Positions 9,172 to 18,034 of a stretch of DNA of 64,000 nt are shown here, one piece after another (the stretch's first letter is position 1; each line of letters begins with the position of its first letter). The notes below the pieces were generated by a model. It had not been told where the DNA came from, searched no databases, and was given only the letters and a program-made list of their open reading frames with translations. A program made the translations under genes and the position numbers. This stretch comes from Bacillota bacterium (GTDB lineage: Bacteria; Bacillota; Clostridia; DSM-8532), in contig JAEZTB010000064.1 in NCBI GenBank assembly GCA_023443745.1, forward strand, positions 281,551 to 345,550. Direction: 5' to 3'.

Positions 9172-9183
9172 TTGTAATTACAA
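9172..9183. promoter_or_regulatory. Putative LacI-family operator, TTGTAATTACAA
   Basis: A perfect 12-bp palindrome about 40 bp before the importer start. The core TGTAATTACA recurs at 9281, 19039 and 19172 and has the central symmetry typical of LacI-family sites, though the usual central CG is absent. Confidence 0.6.
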
Positions 9184-9278
9184 GATCAATTTGATATAAT
9201 TTAGAAATGCAGTTTGTTTATATTGTATATATTACATGAATTTATACTTGCTTGTCAACAGTTTATTGTATATATTTT

Positions 9279-9292
9279 AATGTAATTACATT
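9279..9292. promoter_or_regulatory. Putative LacI-family operator, AATGTAATTACATT
   Basis: A perfect 14-bp palindrome midway in the 420-bp divergent region between the importer and the regulator. Looser variants (TGTATATATTACA near 9224, GTAAATGTAATCA near 9331, ATGTAATAT near 9400) fill the rest of this AT-rich region; no other feature was seen there. Confidence 0.6.
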
Positions 9293-9553
9293 TAGAATTT
9301 ATGTTACTATAGCTTTAAGAGCTTTACTTTTGTAAATGTAATCAATTGACATACTTTCAACATTTGACAAGCCAGACTTTCCATTTTATACTATATGTTA
9401 TGTAATATTTCTGTGATATTTAACGTAATATCATAAAAAGCATTATTGAGCAGGACCCGGTCATTGTAAAAGGAATACTGTAATAAAAAATATCATGTGC
9501 GATGATCTCTAAAATATTGTGCCCTAAGCACTATGAAAGGATTGTAATTTCAT

Positions 9554-10561
9554 ATGGGAAAAACACTTTCTGATATTGCCAAACAAATAGGAGTATCCAC
9601 CGCTACCATATCCCGTGTCATTAACAATGAAAGCCATATTACACCTGAGACCCGCCAATTGGTGGAAGAAGCCCTTAAAGCCAACAATTACAAGCGCAGG
9701 CCAAGACGCAAATCTGTTGCCAGCAAAAACGCCAACACTGTGCTGATCATTGCCGGTCAAATAACCAACCCCATTACTGTAGCTTACATAGATGGTATTC
9801 AAGAGGCTCTCCAGCCCCATGAAAAACGAATTTTTATCTCGTTGACCGATTATTCGGAAACCACAGAAATAGATTATCTGAAGTATGCAAGGGACAACGG
9901 ATTCGCGGGCATCTTTTTGCTTAACGTCATGGAGTGTGATGAGTTAATTCGTTTGCTTGGTACTATCAATGTTCCCGTTATCCTAGTTAACCGCAATCTT
10001 CGCTCCATGGACATTGATATTGTAATGGTGGACAATTATCGTTATGGTTATATGGCTACACAGTATTTAATTCAGCATGGGCACAAGAATATCGCTCATT
10101 TAGCAGGACCTAAAAGCTCAATAACATGCTATAACAGAACCCGGGGCTATATTGATGCCATGGAATTAGCTGGGTTGCCCATTACCTCTTCAAGCATTTT
10201 TTACGGTGATCGCCACTACAAAAGCGGCCATGAATTTGGAAAAGTCATTTCAGCCATGGACAAAAAGGATCGCTTTACCGGAGTATTTTGCACCACCGGT
10301 CTTATGGCCACAGGTATGGTCGACGCCCTTAGCAGTAATGGTATACGTATACCTGAGGATATTAGTGTGATTTGCAATGATGACCCCGGAAAGACCATCA
10401 GCCAGGAAGTAGAGCTAACAACCGTCGAGAACGATCCGCATGTTATGGGCGTTGCAGCCGCTGAGCTGTTTCTGGAGCGATTAAAAGCACCTAAAAAGCC
10501 TCCAAAAAGAATTATTTATCCTCCTGAACTAACTGAGCGCAATAGTGTCCGTTCCATTTAA
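9554..10561 (+). CDS. LacI family transcriptional regulator
   Basis: 335 residues. The N-terminal LacI helix-turn-helix is clear (TLSDIAKQIGVSTATISRVI, then the hinge helix NTR-type PETRQLVEEALKANNYKRR). A periplasmic-binding-protein-like sensor domain follows, with FAGIFLLNV, GHKNIAHLAGP and the ISVICNDDPG region. It is divergently transcribed from the sugar importer. The identical palindromes upstream of the importer and of the E1-E2-E3 operon at 19 kb make it the best candidate repressor of both. The effector is unknown. Confidence 0.92.
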   Translation: MGKTLSDIAKQIGVSTATISRVINNESHITPETRQLVEEALKANNYKRRPRRKSVASKNANTVLIIAGQITNPITVAYIDGIQEALQPHEKRIFISLTDYSETTEIDYLKYARDNGFAGIFLLNVMECDELIRLLGTINVPVILVNRNLRSMDIDIVMVDNYRYGYMATQYLIQHGHKNIAHLAGPKSSITCYNRTRGYIDAMELAGLPITSSSIFYGDRHYKSGHEFGKVISAMDKKDRFTGVFCTTGLMATGMVDALSSNGIRIPEDISVICNDDPGKTISQEVELTTVENDPHVMGVAAAELFLERLKAPKKPPKRIIYPPELTERNSVRSI

Positions 10562-10581
10562 TGTACCATATCATACTTTAC

Positions 10582-10620
10582 GAGCCTTTCCTTTTAATTA
10601 AGTGAAAAGGCTCTTTTTTT
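10582..10620 (+). terminator. Intrinsic terminator of the LacI-family gene
   Basis: GAGCCTTT/AAAGGCTC arms followed by eight Ts on the plus strand, 20 bp after the regulator stop. Confidence 0.8.
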
Positions 10621-11230
10621 ATACGGCGTCAATCATTAAAACACCCTCTGCAGTGGATAAAACTGCAATGATATCGTCGTGATTAAACTTTTCCTTCGAT
10701 GTCAGTATAGCCAGCGCACCTAAACCATGACCATTGTCCAGTCCTATTGTCTCAAAATCCTCAATCTTTAGCTGCTGTTTTTTTATAAAGGACAAAAAGC
10801 CGACCACGTTGGTGAAGGTTTCAAGAACCACATAAACCTCTATACGGTTTGCTTTTGACAAGTAATGGGTTTGCAGCTTGTTAAGCAATGTCATTACAAA
10901 TGTAATAAATAAGCATGTCAAAATTGCCCCATAATAAAAGCCTATACCGATTGCAAGCCCCATACATGCAGCAGTCCAAAGTCCCGCAGCCGTCGTAAGC
11001 CCCTTGACCTGATGGTAACGTGTTACAAGTATGGTTCCTACACCGATAAAACCAATGCCATTTATGACCTGAGCACCCATTCGGGTTGGGTCGGTGGAGC
11101 CAATAAATTGATTGACAAACTGGCTGATCATCATAACAATTACCGATCCCAGGCACACCAAAATATAAGTACGAATACCGGCAGAACGCCTCCGCTTGGT
11201 CCGCTCAAAGCCGATGATTCCTCCGCATAT
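10619..11230 (-). pseudogene. MgtC/SapB family protein, 5'-truncated fragment
   Basis: The translated frame contains the MgtC family signature GGIIGFERTKRRRSAGIRTY followed by LVCLGSV, the GTDPTRMGAQVINGIGFIGVGTI-like helices and a C-terminal ACT-like domain, so it is clearly MgtC/SapB. Family members need a first membrane helix before the GGxIGxER motif. Here the frame runs straight back into the stop of the SDR gene with no ATG, GTG or TTG in between, so the first ~20 residues are absent. A TTG at 11161 would only make a still shorter product. This looks like an old gene cut by the arrival of the catabolic operon. Confidence 0.65.
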
Positions 11231-11252
11231 TCCCTTTCGACTTACATCACAC

Positions 11253-12011
11253 CTACTTCATATAAAGACCACCGTTTACCTGCATGGTGTCTCCGGTAAC
11301 ATAAGCTGATAAATCGCTGGCATAAAATACAACAGCATTGGCTATATCTACAGGATCAGCAAAACGGCAAAGAGGAATGGTCAGCTTGGGATCATCCTTT
11401 GGGTCGGTCAACCAGCTCAGACCCTCTGCCATTTTTGTAAGTGTTCTGCCGGGGCAAACCGTATTTGAGGTAATATTGTATTTCCCAAAATTAAGGGCAA
11501 AGGACTTCGACAGGTTAATGACACCTGCTTTTGCTGCAGAATAGCTTGCAGATGAACCCCTGCCACCTCTTTCACCTGCCATTGATGAAATATGGACAAG
11601 CTTTCCGTAATTTTGCTCTTTCATGATTTCTATAACAGCCTGGGTACAAAAGAACACGCTTTTAAGATCAATACTCTGCATTCTGTCCCACTGGGCTTCT
11701 GTGATACTTTCAATGGTTGCAGCCTCAGTAATACCGGCATTATTAACCCAGATATCAATCCTTCCAAACATATCCTTCATCTCAGCAACTTTTTCCTTAA
11801 TGGTTCCAAAGTCCGTGACATTGAATTGAGTCGCTTTTGCCTTAAATCCTGATGCACAAAGCTCTTCGGCTACTTTTTGAGCACTTTCCAGCATAATGTC
11901 GTTTACAATCACCGCTGCACCGTGCTCAGCCAGCTTTCTTACTATGGCCTCGCCTATTCCCCGGCCCGAACCGGTTACAACAACAACTTTTCCATCAAGC
12001 AGTTTACTCAT
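11253..12011 (-). CDS. Short-chain dehydrogenase/reductase (FabG-like)
   Basis: 252 residues of classical SDR. The N-terminal NAD(P) motif is VTGSGRGIGEA; NNAG follows near residue 90, the catalytic Ser is in HISSMAG, and YSAAK is the YxxxK pair. The C terminus DTMQVNGGLYM is the usual FabG-like ending. An Asp after the second strand (VNDIM) hints at NAD preference. It is the last intact gene of the E1-E2-E3 operon and probably oxidises or reduces a hydroxyl/keto intermediate of the same pathway; the substrate is unknown. Its stop abuts the mgtC fragment. Confidence 0.85.
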   Translation of the reverse strand: MSKLLDGKVVVVTGSGRGIGEAIVRKLAEHGAAVIVNDIMLESAQKVAEELCASGFKAKATQFNVTDFGTIKEKVAEMKDMFGRIDIWVNNAGITEAATIESITEAQWDRMQSIDLKSVFFCTQAVIEIMKEQNYGKLVHISSMAGERGGRGSSASYSAAKAGVINLSKSFALNFGKYNITSNTVCPGRTLTKMAEGLSWLTDPKDDPKLTIPLCRFADPVDIANAVVFYASDLSAYVTGDTMQVNGGLYMK

Positions 12012-12059
12012 AATGATTTACACCCCTTATTTTCTATCTTGCAGAAGGCAAGATTTTTT

Positions 12060-13544
12060 CTAATGGCCGAGAGACAGCTTAATGGCCTGATCCCAGCCCG
12101 CCAACTTCTTGTTTCGGATCTGCACCGACATTTGGGGCAGATATTCCTTGTATTGTAAATTATCGTTTAAGCTTTGTCTGTCATAAACCCCTAGAGCTAG
12201 ACCGGCTATGTAAGCCACACCCAGGCAAGTCATCTCTTCATTATAGGGCTTTTGCAAGGGACATTCCAGAATATCGCTTTGAAATTGCATGAGGTAGTCG
12301 TTCTTGGTGGGTCCTCCCCCAACACGCATTACGGAAATCTCCATTTCGGCATCGTTTTGCATGGCCGCTACCACATCTTTGATTTGAAAAGCGATACTTT
12401 CCAGAGCAGCTCTTACCAGTTCGGCTTTACCTGTCGTTCTTGACATGCCGCAGAAGACTGCCTTTGCTTCATTGCTCCAATGTGGTGCTCCGATACCGGT
12501 AAACGCAGGCACTAAATAGGTGGTATCGGCAGGATTCGCTTCTTTTGAAAGAGCATCCGTTTCATTTGGAGCGAGAATGAGCTTTAAATCATTAATTAGC
12601 CACGAAATAACGGCACCCGAGTAATTAATGACACCGTCAAATGCGTATCTCACTTCACCGTTTGTTTTCCAGGCAATGGAGGTCAGCACGCCTTGTCTAG
12701 ATAGAATCGGACGGTTACCCAAATTCATCATGACACAGGAGCCCGTACCATAGCCCGTCATACACATACCTGATTCAAAGCAACCGTGGGCAAACAAGGC
12801 TGCATGAGAATCACCGATTGCTGCATGTATAAGAAGCGGTCTATCAAACAGTCCATTAAAATTCGTTTCTCCGAAAAGTGCATCTGAATCGCATATTTCA
12901 GGAAGACAGTTCATTGGAATGTGAAAAATGTCGCAAGTCTTTTCATCCCATTGTATCTTCTCCAAATTTAACAGCTGCATCCTGGATGCATTGGAGCAAT
13001 CGGTTTTATGATGCTTCCCACCCGTCAGATTGAAGATGACCCAGGAGTCCATCGTACCACAGCACAACTCACCCCTGCTCGCCCGTTCAAAAGCACCCGG
13101 AACATTTTCCAGTATCCATGCTATTTTAGGACCGGAGAAAAAAGGTGAAAGACGTAATCCCGTAGTCTTACTTATGTAGGCAGCACGACCTTCCCTCTCT
13201 ATGCGGTTGCAGATATCCGCCGCCCGATTACATTGCCATACAATGGCGTTATGTATAGGTTTTCCGGTATTCCTTTCCCAAACAGCCACTGTTTCTCGCT
13301 GATTGGCAATTCCGACACCCACAATTCTACTTTTGTCTATTGGACTGTTCTCAACTAAAAGTCGAACCGCCGTATATAGGTTGCGTATGATCTCCTCCCC
13401 ATCATGCTCAACCCAGCCCTTATCATTTACAATCTGTCGATGAGAAATAACTTCCTTGGCTGCTACACGACCTGTGTTATCAATGAGCATCGCCTTGGTG
13501 CCTTGTGTACTCTGGTCTATCGCAATGATATACACCCTATCCAT
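12060..13544 (-). CDS. FGGY-family carbohydrate kinase (glycerol kinase-like)
   Basis: 494 residues from the ATG at 13544, chosen because GGAGG lies 6 nt before it. The two actin-like FGGY domains are present: IIAIDQSTQGTKAMLID near the start, ANQRETVAVWERNTGKPI (the glycerol-kinase-like stretch), and VPAFTGIGAPHW followed by the C-terminal ALESIAFQIKDV. It phosphorylates a polyol or sugar with ATP in the cytoplasm. The DQST rather than DQGT motif and its placement inside a TPP-dehydrogenase operon argue against a standard glycerol-catabolic GlpK. Confidence 0.85.
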   Translation of the reverse strand: MDRVYIIAIDQSTQGTKAMLIDNTGRVAAKEVISHRQIVNDKGWVEHDGEEIIRNLYTAVRLLVENSPIDKSRIVGVGIANQRETVAVWERNTGKPIHNAIVWQCNRAADICNRIEREGRAAYISKTTGLRLSPFFSGPKIAWILENVPGAFERASRGELCCGTMDSWVIFNLTGGKHHKTDCSNASRMQLLNLEKIQWDEKTCDIFHIPMNCLPEICDSDALFGETNFNGLFDRPLLIHAAIGDSHAALFAHGCFESGMCMTGYGTGSCVMMNLGNRPILSRQGVLTSIAWKTNGEVRYAFDGVINYSGAVISWLINDLKLILAPNETDALSKEANPADTTYLVPAFTGIGAPHWSNEAKAVFCGMSRTTGKAELVRAALESIAFQIKDVVAAMQNDAEMEISVMRVGGGPTKNDYLMQFQSDILECPLQKPYNEEMTCLGVAYIAGLALGVYDRQSLNDNLQYKEYLPQMSVQIRNKKLAGWDQAIKLSLGH

Positions 13545-13576
13545 CCTACACCTCCTCACACTCAATGGCGTCTTAA

Positions 13577-14317
13577 TCAGGCACTATGCGTAGCAACGAG
13601 TTGTGGAAAATGATGCTTGCCTTCAACAATGGACACATCGTAAGCCACATCATAGGTTTTCTGTTTAAATCCAGCGATGCGAACATACTCATTCTTGAGC
13701 TCAGGGATCAAGTGACTGTCATCCCCCCATTTTGTAATTTCAAAATCACCATTTTCCCACACATCCATAGTCGTGACAGAGGTATTTTCAAGCCTATTCA
13801 TGTTCCAAACCTCAGAAATAGGGACATTGAGCATCTTGCCTATAATAAGCTGAATGGTCAGCATATGACTGACAATGGCAATGGTTTTCCCCTTTTCCCT
13901 TTTGACAATGTCGGTAAAGGCTGCAACGGCACGATCCTGGACCTGTTTAAAGGTCTCGCCATCTTGCATCGCAAGCTTATCCGGCTCATACTGCCACAGT
14001 CTGAGCTGACCAGGCCAGCGTGCCTCTATCTCTTGCCCATTGAGCCCCTCCCACTGTCCACAATTGATCTCACACAACCCTGGAACCTTTACAATTTCTA
14101 TAGGTCTATCACATTGTACTTGCTCAGCGGTTTGCATGGTTCGCTGATAGGGGCTGGCATAAATGCGGTCAAAATTGATCTTACACATTGGCTTTCGCAG
14201 GCACTTTGCCTGATTAAGACCTCTTTCATTTAAAGGAACATCTGTACAACCCTGAAATCGATGCAGGACATTGTTCTCTGTCTCTCCATGGCGGACAATA
14301 TATACGCGTGTTTGCAT
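13577..14317 (-). CDS. Histidine phosphatase family protein (phosphoglycerate mutase-like)
   Basis: 246 residues starting at the ATG at 14317, behind GAGGAGAG. The phosphohistidine motif RHGETEN is at residues ~8-14, with the second RIYASPYQRTMQTAE block and the second catalytic His in AIVSHMLT. It belongs to the branch of cofactor-independent-of-2,3-BPG phosphatases such as PhoE/CobC. In this operon it probably dephosphorylates a sugar phosphate, balancing the FGGY kinase. The C-terminal ~50 residues are longer than in minimal family members. Confidence 0.8.
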   Translation of the reverse strand: MQTRVYIVRHGETENNVLHRFQGCTDVPLNERGLNQAKCLRKPMCKINFDRIYASPYQRTMQTAEQVQCDRPIEIVKVPGLCEINCGQWEGLNGQEIEARWPGQLRLWQYEPDKLAMQDGETFKQVQDRAVAAFTDIVKREKGKTIAIVSHMLTIQLIIGKMLNVPISEVWNMNRLENTSVTTMDVWENGDFEITKWGDDSHLIPELKNEYVRIAGFKQKTYDVAYDVSIVEGKHHFPQLVATHSA

Positions 14318-14341
14318 ATTTTCTCTCCTCATTCTCTAAGC

Positions 14342-15715
14342 TTACACTTTATGAATGGCTTTCTTAAATGCATCCATCGCAGCCTCACGAATCATTTCTG
14401 ATAAGGAAGGATGTGCCACGATGAGGTCTTCCCATTCCGATAGAGTCAATTTCTTGGAAACAGCCAAGGTTGCAAAAGAAATCAATTCCGATGCATTTTC
14501 ACCTACGATCTGAATACCGACGGTTTCTTGACTGTTCTTATCCATAATGGCATATACCGTACCGGATGCGCCTTCCGCCAATGCCATTCCGTTACCTTCA
14601 TAGCTGAAGGAGCCCATGACAGTTTCAATCCCTTTGCTTTTGGCCTGATCAGAGGTCATACCAACAGCCGCAAAACAAGGTATCGAATAAACACACCTGG
14701 GTACATTGTTGTAATCCACTTCTTTATTATGTCCAAGGATGTTGGCAACTGCAGTTTCACCCTCAGCATAAGCCACATGGGCAAGCTGATAGCCCCCTGC
14801 CGCATCACCGATAGCATAAACATGATCCAAATTGGTCTTCATGTGCCCATCAACCTCAACAAAGCCTTTCGCCGTAAGCTTGAGACCGAGCTCCTTTGCA
14901 TCTATGCCCGATAGCCTTGCTTTTCTGCCGATGGCCATCAGTACCATATCGCTAGCCTCTTCGTACCGCTTGCCGTTCTTGCTGTAGAAAACAGTCAGTC
15001 CGGCGGCATTTTTTTCAATTCTTTCAACTTTACTGCCGGTCAAAATTTTTAGTCCACGCTTTTTCAGTACCGAGGTCAGAAGTCTGGCAGCCTCAGCTTG
15101 CTCATTGGGCAAGAGTGAATCCATCATCTCGATGACTGTGACTTCCGAGCCAAAAGATGCGTACGCACTTGCGATTTCCAAACCGATCACGCCACCGCCT
15201 ATAACGACCATTCTTTGCGGCAACTTTTCAATACTCAGAACACCCGTACTGTCAACGGCATGCTCCGCGCCAGGGAATGTAATGCTGATGGGTAAGGAGC
15301 CCGTAGCGATGATGACATTATCCGCCTCATACTCCATCCTATTACAAACTGCTTTGCAGCCGCTTTTTAACTGTGCTTCTCCTTGAACAACGGTAATATT
15401 ATTGGCCTTAATGAGATAGGATAAGTTGTTCACTAATTTATTCACAACTTCGTTCTTCCCTGACTGTACCTTCTTAAAACTGAAGCAACCCGCTTCCTTA
15501 ATCAATCCATTGCCCGTCAGGGTTCGAATACTTTCTACTTTTGACGCCTTATCCAGAAGATATTTAGTAGGGATGCAACCAACGTTAAGGCAGGTTCCCC
15601 CAAGCCTTTCTTTCTCAAACAATACGACCTTGAGCCCGCCTTTGGCAGCGGCTATCGCACTTGCATATCCCCCCGGGCCACCTCCGAATACCATCAAGTC
15701 AAAATGTTCAGCCAT
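14342..15715 (-). CDS. Dihydrolipoyl dehydrogenase (E3) of the acetoin/2-oxoacid dehydrogenase complex
   Basis: 457 residues. An FAD-binding GGGPGGYASA motif comes first, then the redox disulfide GGTCLNVGCIPTKYLL, the NAD motif VIGGGVIGLEIASAYASFG and the C-terminal catalytic His-Glu pair in VAHPSLSEMIREAA. It reoxidises dihydrolipoamide on the E2 encoded 12 bp upstream, passing electrons to NAD+. There is no N-terminal lipoyl domain. Confidence 0.93.
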   Translation of the reverse strand: MAEHFDLMVFGGGPGGYASAIAAAKGGLKVVLFEKERLGGTCLNVGCIPTKYLLDKASKVESIRTLTGNGLIKEAGCFSFKKVQSGKNEVVNKLVNNLSYLIKANNITVVQGEAQLKSGCKAVCNRMEYEADNVIIATGSLPISITFPGAEHAVDSTGVLSIEKLPQRMVVIGGGVIGLEIASAYASFGSEVTVIEMMDSLLPNEQAEAARLLTSVLKKRGLKILTGSKVERIEKNAAGLTVFYSKNGKRYEEASDMVLMAIGRKARLSGIDAKELGLKLTAKGFVEVDGHMKTNLDHVYAIGDAAGGYQLAHVAYAEGETAVANILGHNKEVDYNNVPRCVYSIPCFAAVGMTSDQAKSKGIETVMGSFSYEGNGMALAEGASGTVYAIMDKNSQETVGIQIVGENASELISFATLAVSKKLTLSEWEDLIVAHPSLSEMIREAAMDAFKKAIHKV

Positions 15716-15727
15716 AGTTACCTCCCA

Positions 15728-16990
15728 TCAGTAAAGCATCAACGCCGGGTTTTCCAAAAGCGCCTTAAGCATTTTGGTAATCTGCGCGCCGTAGGCACCA
15801 TCAATAATACGATGGTCAAAGGATGCCGTAATCTTCATATTAGGCACCGGCTTCCACTCGTTACCCTGCCAGACCGGCTTTAATTCAATACTTCCCACTG
15901 CCAGGATGCAACTTTCGGGAGGGTTGATGATTGCGGTAAAATGATCTACATCATACATACCGAGATTTGAGATAGTGACGGATCCGCAACCCATATCTGC
16001 GGTTGACAGCCTGCCCTCTCTTGCACTTTCTATTTTAGTTCGATAGGCTTTTGAAATCTCTTCTATACCCATCAGATTAATATTTTTTACAACAGGCACC
16101 ACAAGTCCGCCTTCAATCGAAACAGCCAGGCCAATGTTCGTATTTTTGTAAATGCATACACCTTGATCTTCATATCGGGCTCTTAGCAAGGGATACTTTT
16201 TAGAAGCCACAGCAACAGCCTTAGCAATGATATCGCTATAAGTCACCTTGGTATCGCCCATCTTGCTCATATCATTTTTCAATGTTGTTGCTTGAGTCAT
16301 ATCAACATTAAAAGAAACCTGGAAATTCGGAATGGTTTGTACACTTTCAAGCATTCTTTTTGCGATGGTCATACGCATTTTAGACATGGGGAACAGTTCG
16401 AATTCTCCTGTTTCAACCGGGGCTGCTTTTTGAAGCTTATCCATAAAGGCCTGTACATCTGTTCGCTTGATGACCATACCGTTAAAAGGAACAACCTTGG
16501 AAAGATCCACTTGGTTTTCACGGGCCAGCTTCTTAGCGTTGGGCATGGCGACAATGTTTTCGCTCTGTTTTTCTTTGGGAGCTATCACATCACGAGTAGT
16601 ATTTTCTGCCACCTTTTCACCCTTGATGATGGGCAAATATTCATCTTCTTCCTGATCAGTTGATACAACGGATGCAATGGATGCAGGATTTACTTGATTG
16701 ACCGATGAAGGAGCAGGTTCATGCTTTTCATTTTGTGCTGCTTCTAAATCCTTTTCATCGCCAATAATGGCGAGCACGTCACCTGCATCTACAGTGTCAC
16801 CCTTACCTGCAAGCAGATCAATCACTATGCCTGCTGCATAGCTTTCTACGGGTAAAACAGCCTTATCGGTTTCCACCTCAACAAGGATGTCACCGCGATT
16901 GACTTTATCACCCTTAGCCACCATCCATTGAGAAACTACTGCTGTATCAGTGGTTTGACCTGCACTTGGCATTATAATTTTTTTAATCAT
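15728..16990 (-). CDS. Dihydrolipoamide acyltransferase (E2) with one lipoyl domain
   Basis: 420 residues: a single lipoyl domain (about 1-78, lipoylated Lys43 in VETDKAVLPV), a linker, a short E3/E1-binding domain (about 148-182, MPNAKKLARENQVDLSKV) and the catalytic CAT-like domain ending in DHRIIDGAYGA with the active-site His and Asp. It transfers the acyl group from E1 to CoA. Together with E1 alpha/beta and E3 it forms a complete 2-oxoacid or acetoin dehydrogenase complex. Confidence 0.92.
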   Translation of the reverse strand: MIKKIIMPSAGQTTDTAVVSQWMVAKGDKVNRGDILVEVETDKAVLPVESYAAGIVIDLLAGKGDTVDAGDVLAIIGDEKDLEAAQNEKHEPAPSSVNQVNPASIASVVSTDQEEDEYLPIIKGEKVAENTTRDVIAPKEKQSENIVAMPNAKKLARENQVDLSKVVPFNGMVIKRTDVQAFMDKLQKAAPVETGEFELFPMSKMRMTIAKRMLESVQTIPNFQVSFNVDMTQATTLKNDMSKMGDTKVTYSDIIAKAVAVASKKYPLLRARYEDQGVCIYKNTNIGLAVSIEGGLVVPVVKNINLMGIEEISKAYRTKIESAREGRLSTADMGCGSVTISNLGMYDVDHFTAIINPPESCILAVGSIELKPVWQGNEWKPVPNMKITASFDHRIIDGAYGAQITKMLKALLENPALMLY

Positions 16991-17020
16991 AGCTTCACCT
17001 ACTCCATGTTTGGTTGATAC

Positions 17021-18034
17021 TTACGCTTTTGCAAGAGCTCTTGCAGCCTTTACAATTCTCTCGGTTGAAGGGATGACAAAGCTTTCAAGAGGTGGTGAGA
17101 ATGGGATTGGCGTGTCGTATGTGGCTACACGGGTAATAGGGGCATCCAGCAGATATATCTCATTTTCAGCTATGTAAGAAGCTAGCTGGGCTCCCCAGCC
17201 GCAGTTATAGTTATCCTCATGCACAATCATGAGTTTACCTGTTTTACGTAATGATTCTACAACTGTTTGATAGTCAAAAGGCACCAGGGTGCGCGGATCA
17301 ATCACTTCGCAGCTAATCCCCTCCGCTTCAAGGATCTTGGCAGCCTCCAAGGATTTATAGCTCATTAGTAAATTGGCTACGATGGTAATATCCTTTCCCT
17401 CCCGGCGTATGGCGGCCTGACCGAACGGAATCGTGTAATCGGTATCTGGCACTTCACTGGTAGAATTTATAGCATCCTTCTCTTTTCTCTTGCTTCCGTA
17501 AAGGAGCTTATGCTCGAATACCAGAACGGGATTATCATCGCGTATGGCTTGCTTCATCAATCCCTTGGCATCATAAGCCGTGGACGGACAAATAACCTTT
17601 AGACCCGGTACATGTACGAAATAGCTTTCAAGGCTCTGTGCATGTTGAGCTCCGCGGTTGGTAGCACCGCAGGGCGCACGCATGACCATGGGAACCTTGA
17701 CCTTACCACCGGACATGTAGCACATTTTAGCAGCCTGATTAACCAGTTGATCCATCATACAAAACAGGAAATCTCCGTATTGCAGATCGGCAACAGGGCG
17801 CATTCCCATCATTGCAGAGCCGACACATACTCCGGCAATCAAAATTTCTGAGATAGGTGTATTAAGCACTCTTTCAAATCCAAACTCATCAGCCAGACCC
17901 TTGGTTACTGTGAAGGCACCTCCCATACCACCGGGAATGTCTTCATCCTCGCCTAGACAATATACGGAAGCATCTCTTCTCATTTCTTCAGCGATTGCGC
18001 TTTTAAGTGCATCTGTAATTGATAACAAAGCCAT
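17021..18034 (-). CDS. TPP-dependent dehydrogenase E1 beta subunit
   Basis: 337 residues of transketolase-like pyrimidine-binding type. Hallmarks are FGFERVLNTPISE, the MDQLVNQAAKMCYMSGG stretch, VMRAPCGA, a QSLESYFVHVPGLKVICPST loop (read in part) and a C-terminal domain with RVATYDTPIPFSP. It overlaps the E1 alpha stop by one base. The beta subunit completes the TPP site and contacts E2. Similarity to AcoB and PdhB cannot be separated by eye. Confidence 0.92.
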   Translation of the reverse strand: MALLSITDALKSAIAEEMRRDASVYCLGEDEDIPGGMGGAFTVTKGLADEFGFERVLNTPISEILIAGVCVGSAMMGMRPVADLQYGDFLFCMMDQLVNQAAKMCYMSGGKVKVPMVMRAPCGATNRGAQHAQSLESYFVHVPGLKVICPSTAYDAKGLMKQAIRDDNPVLVFEHKLLYGSKRKEKDAINSTSEVPDTDYTIPFGQAAIRREGKDITIVANLLMSYKSLEAAKILEAEGISCEVIDPRTLVPFDYQTVVESLRKTGKLMIVHEDNYNCGWGAQLASYIAENEIYLLDAPITRVATYDTPIPFSPPLESFVIPSTERIVKAARALAKA

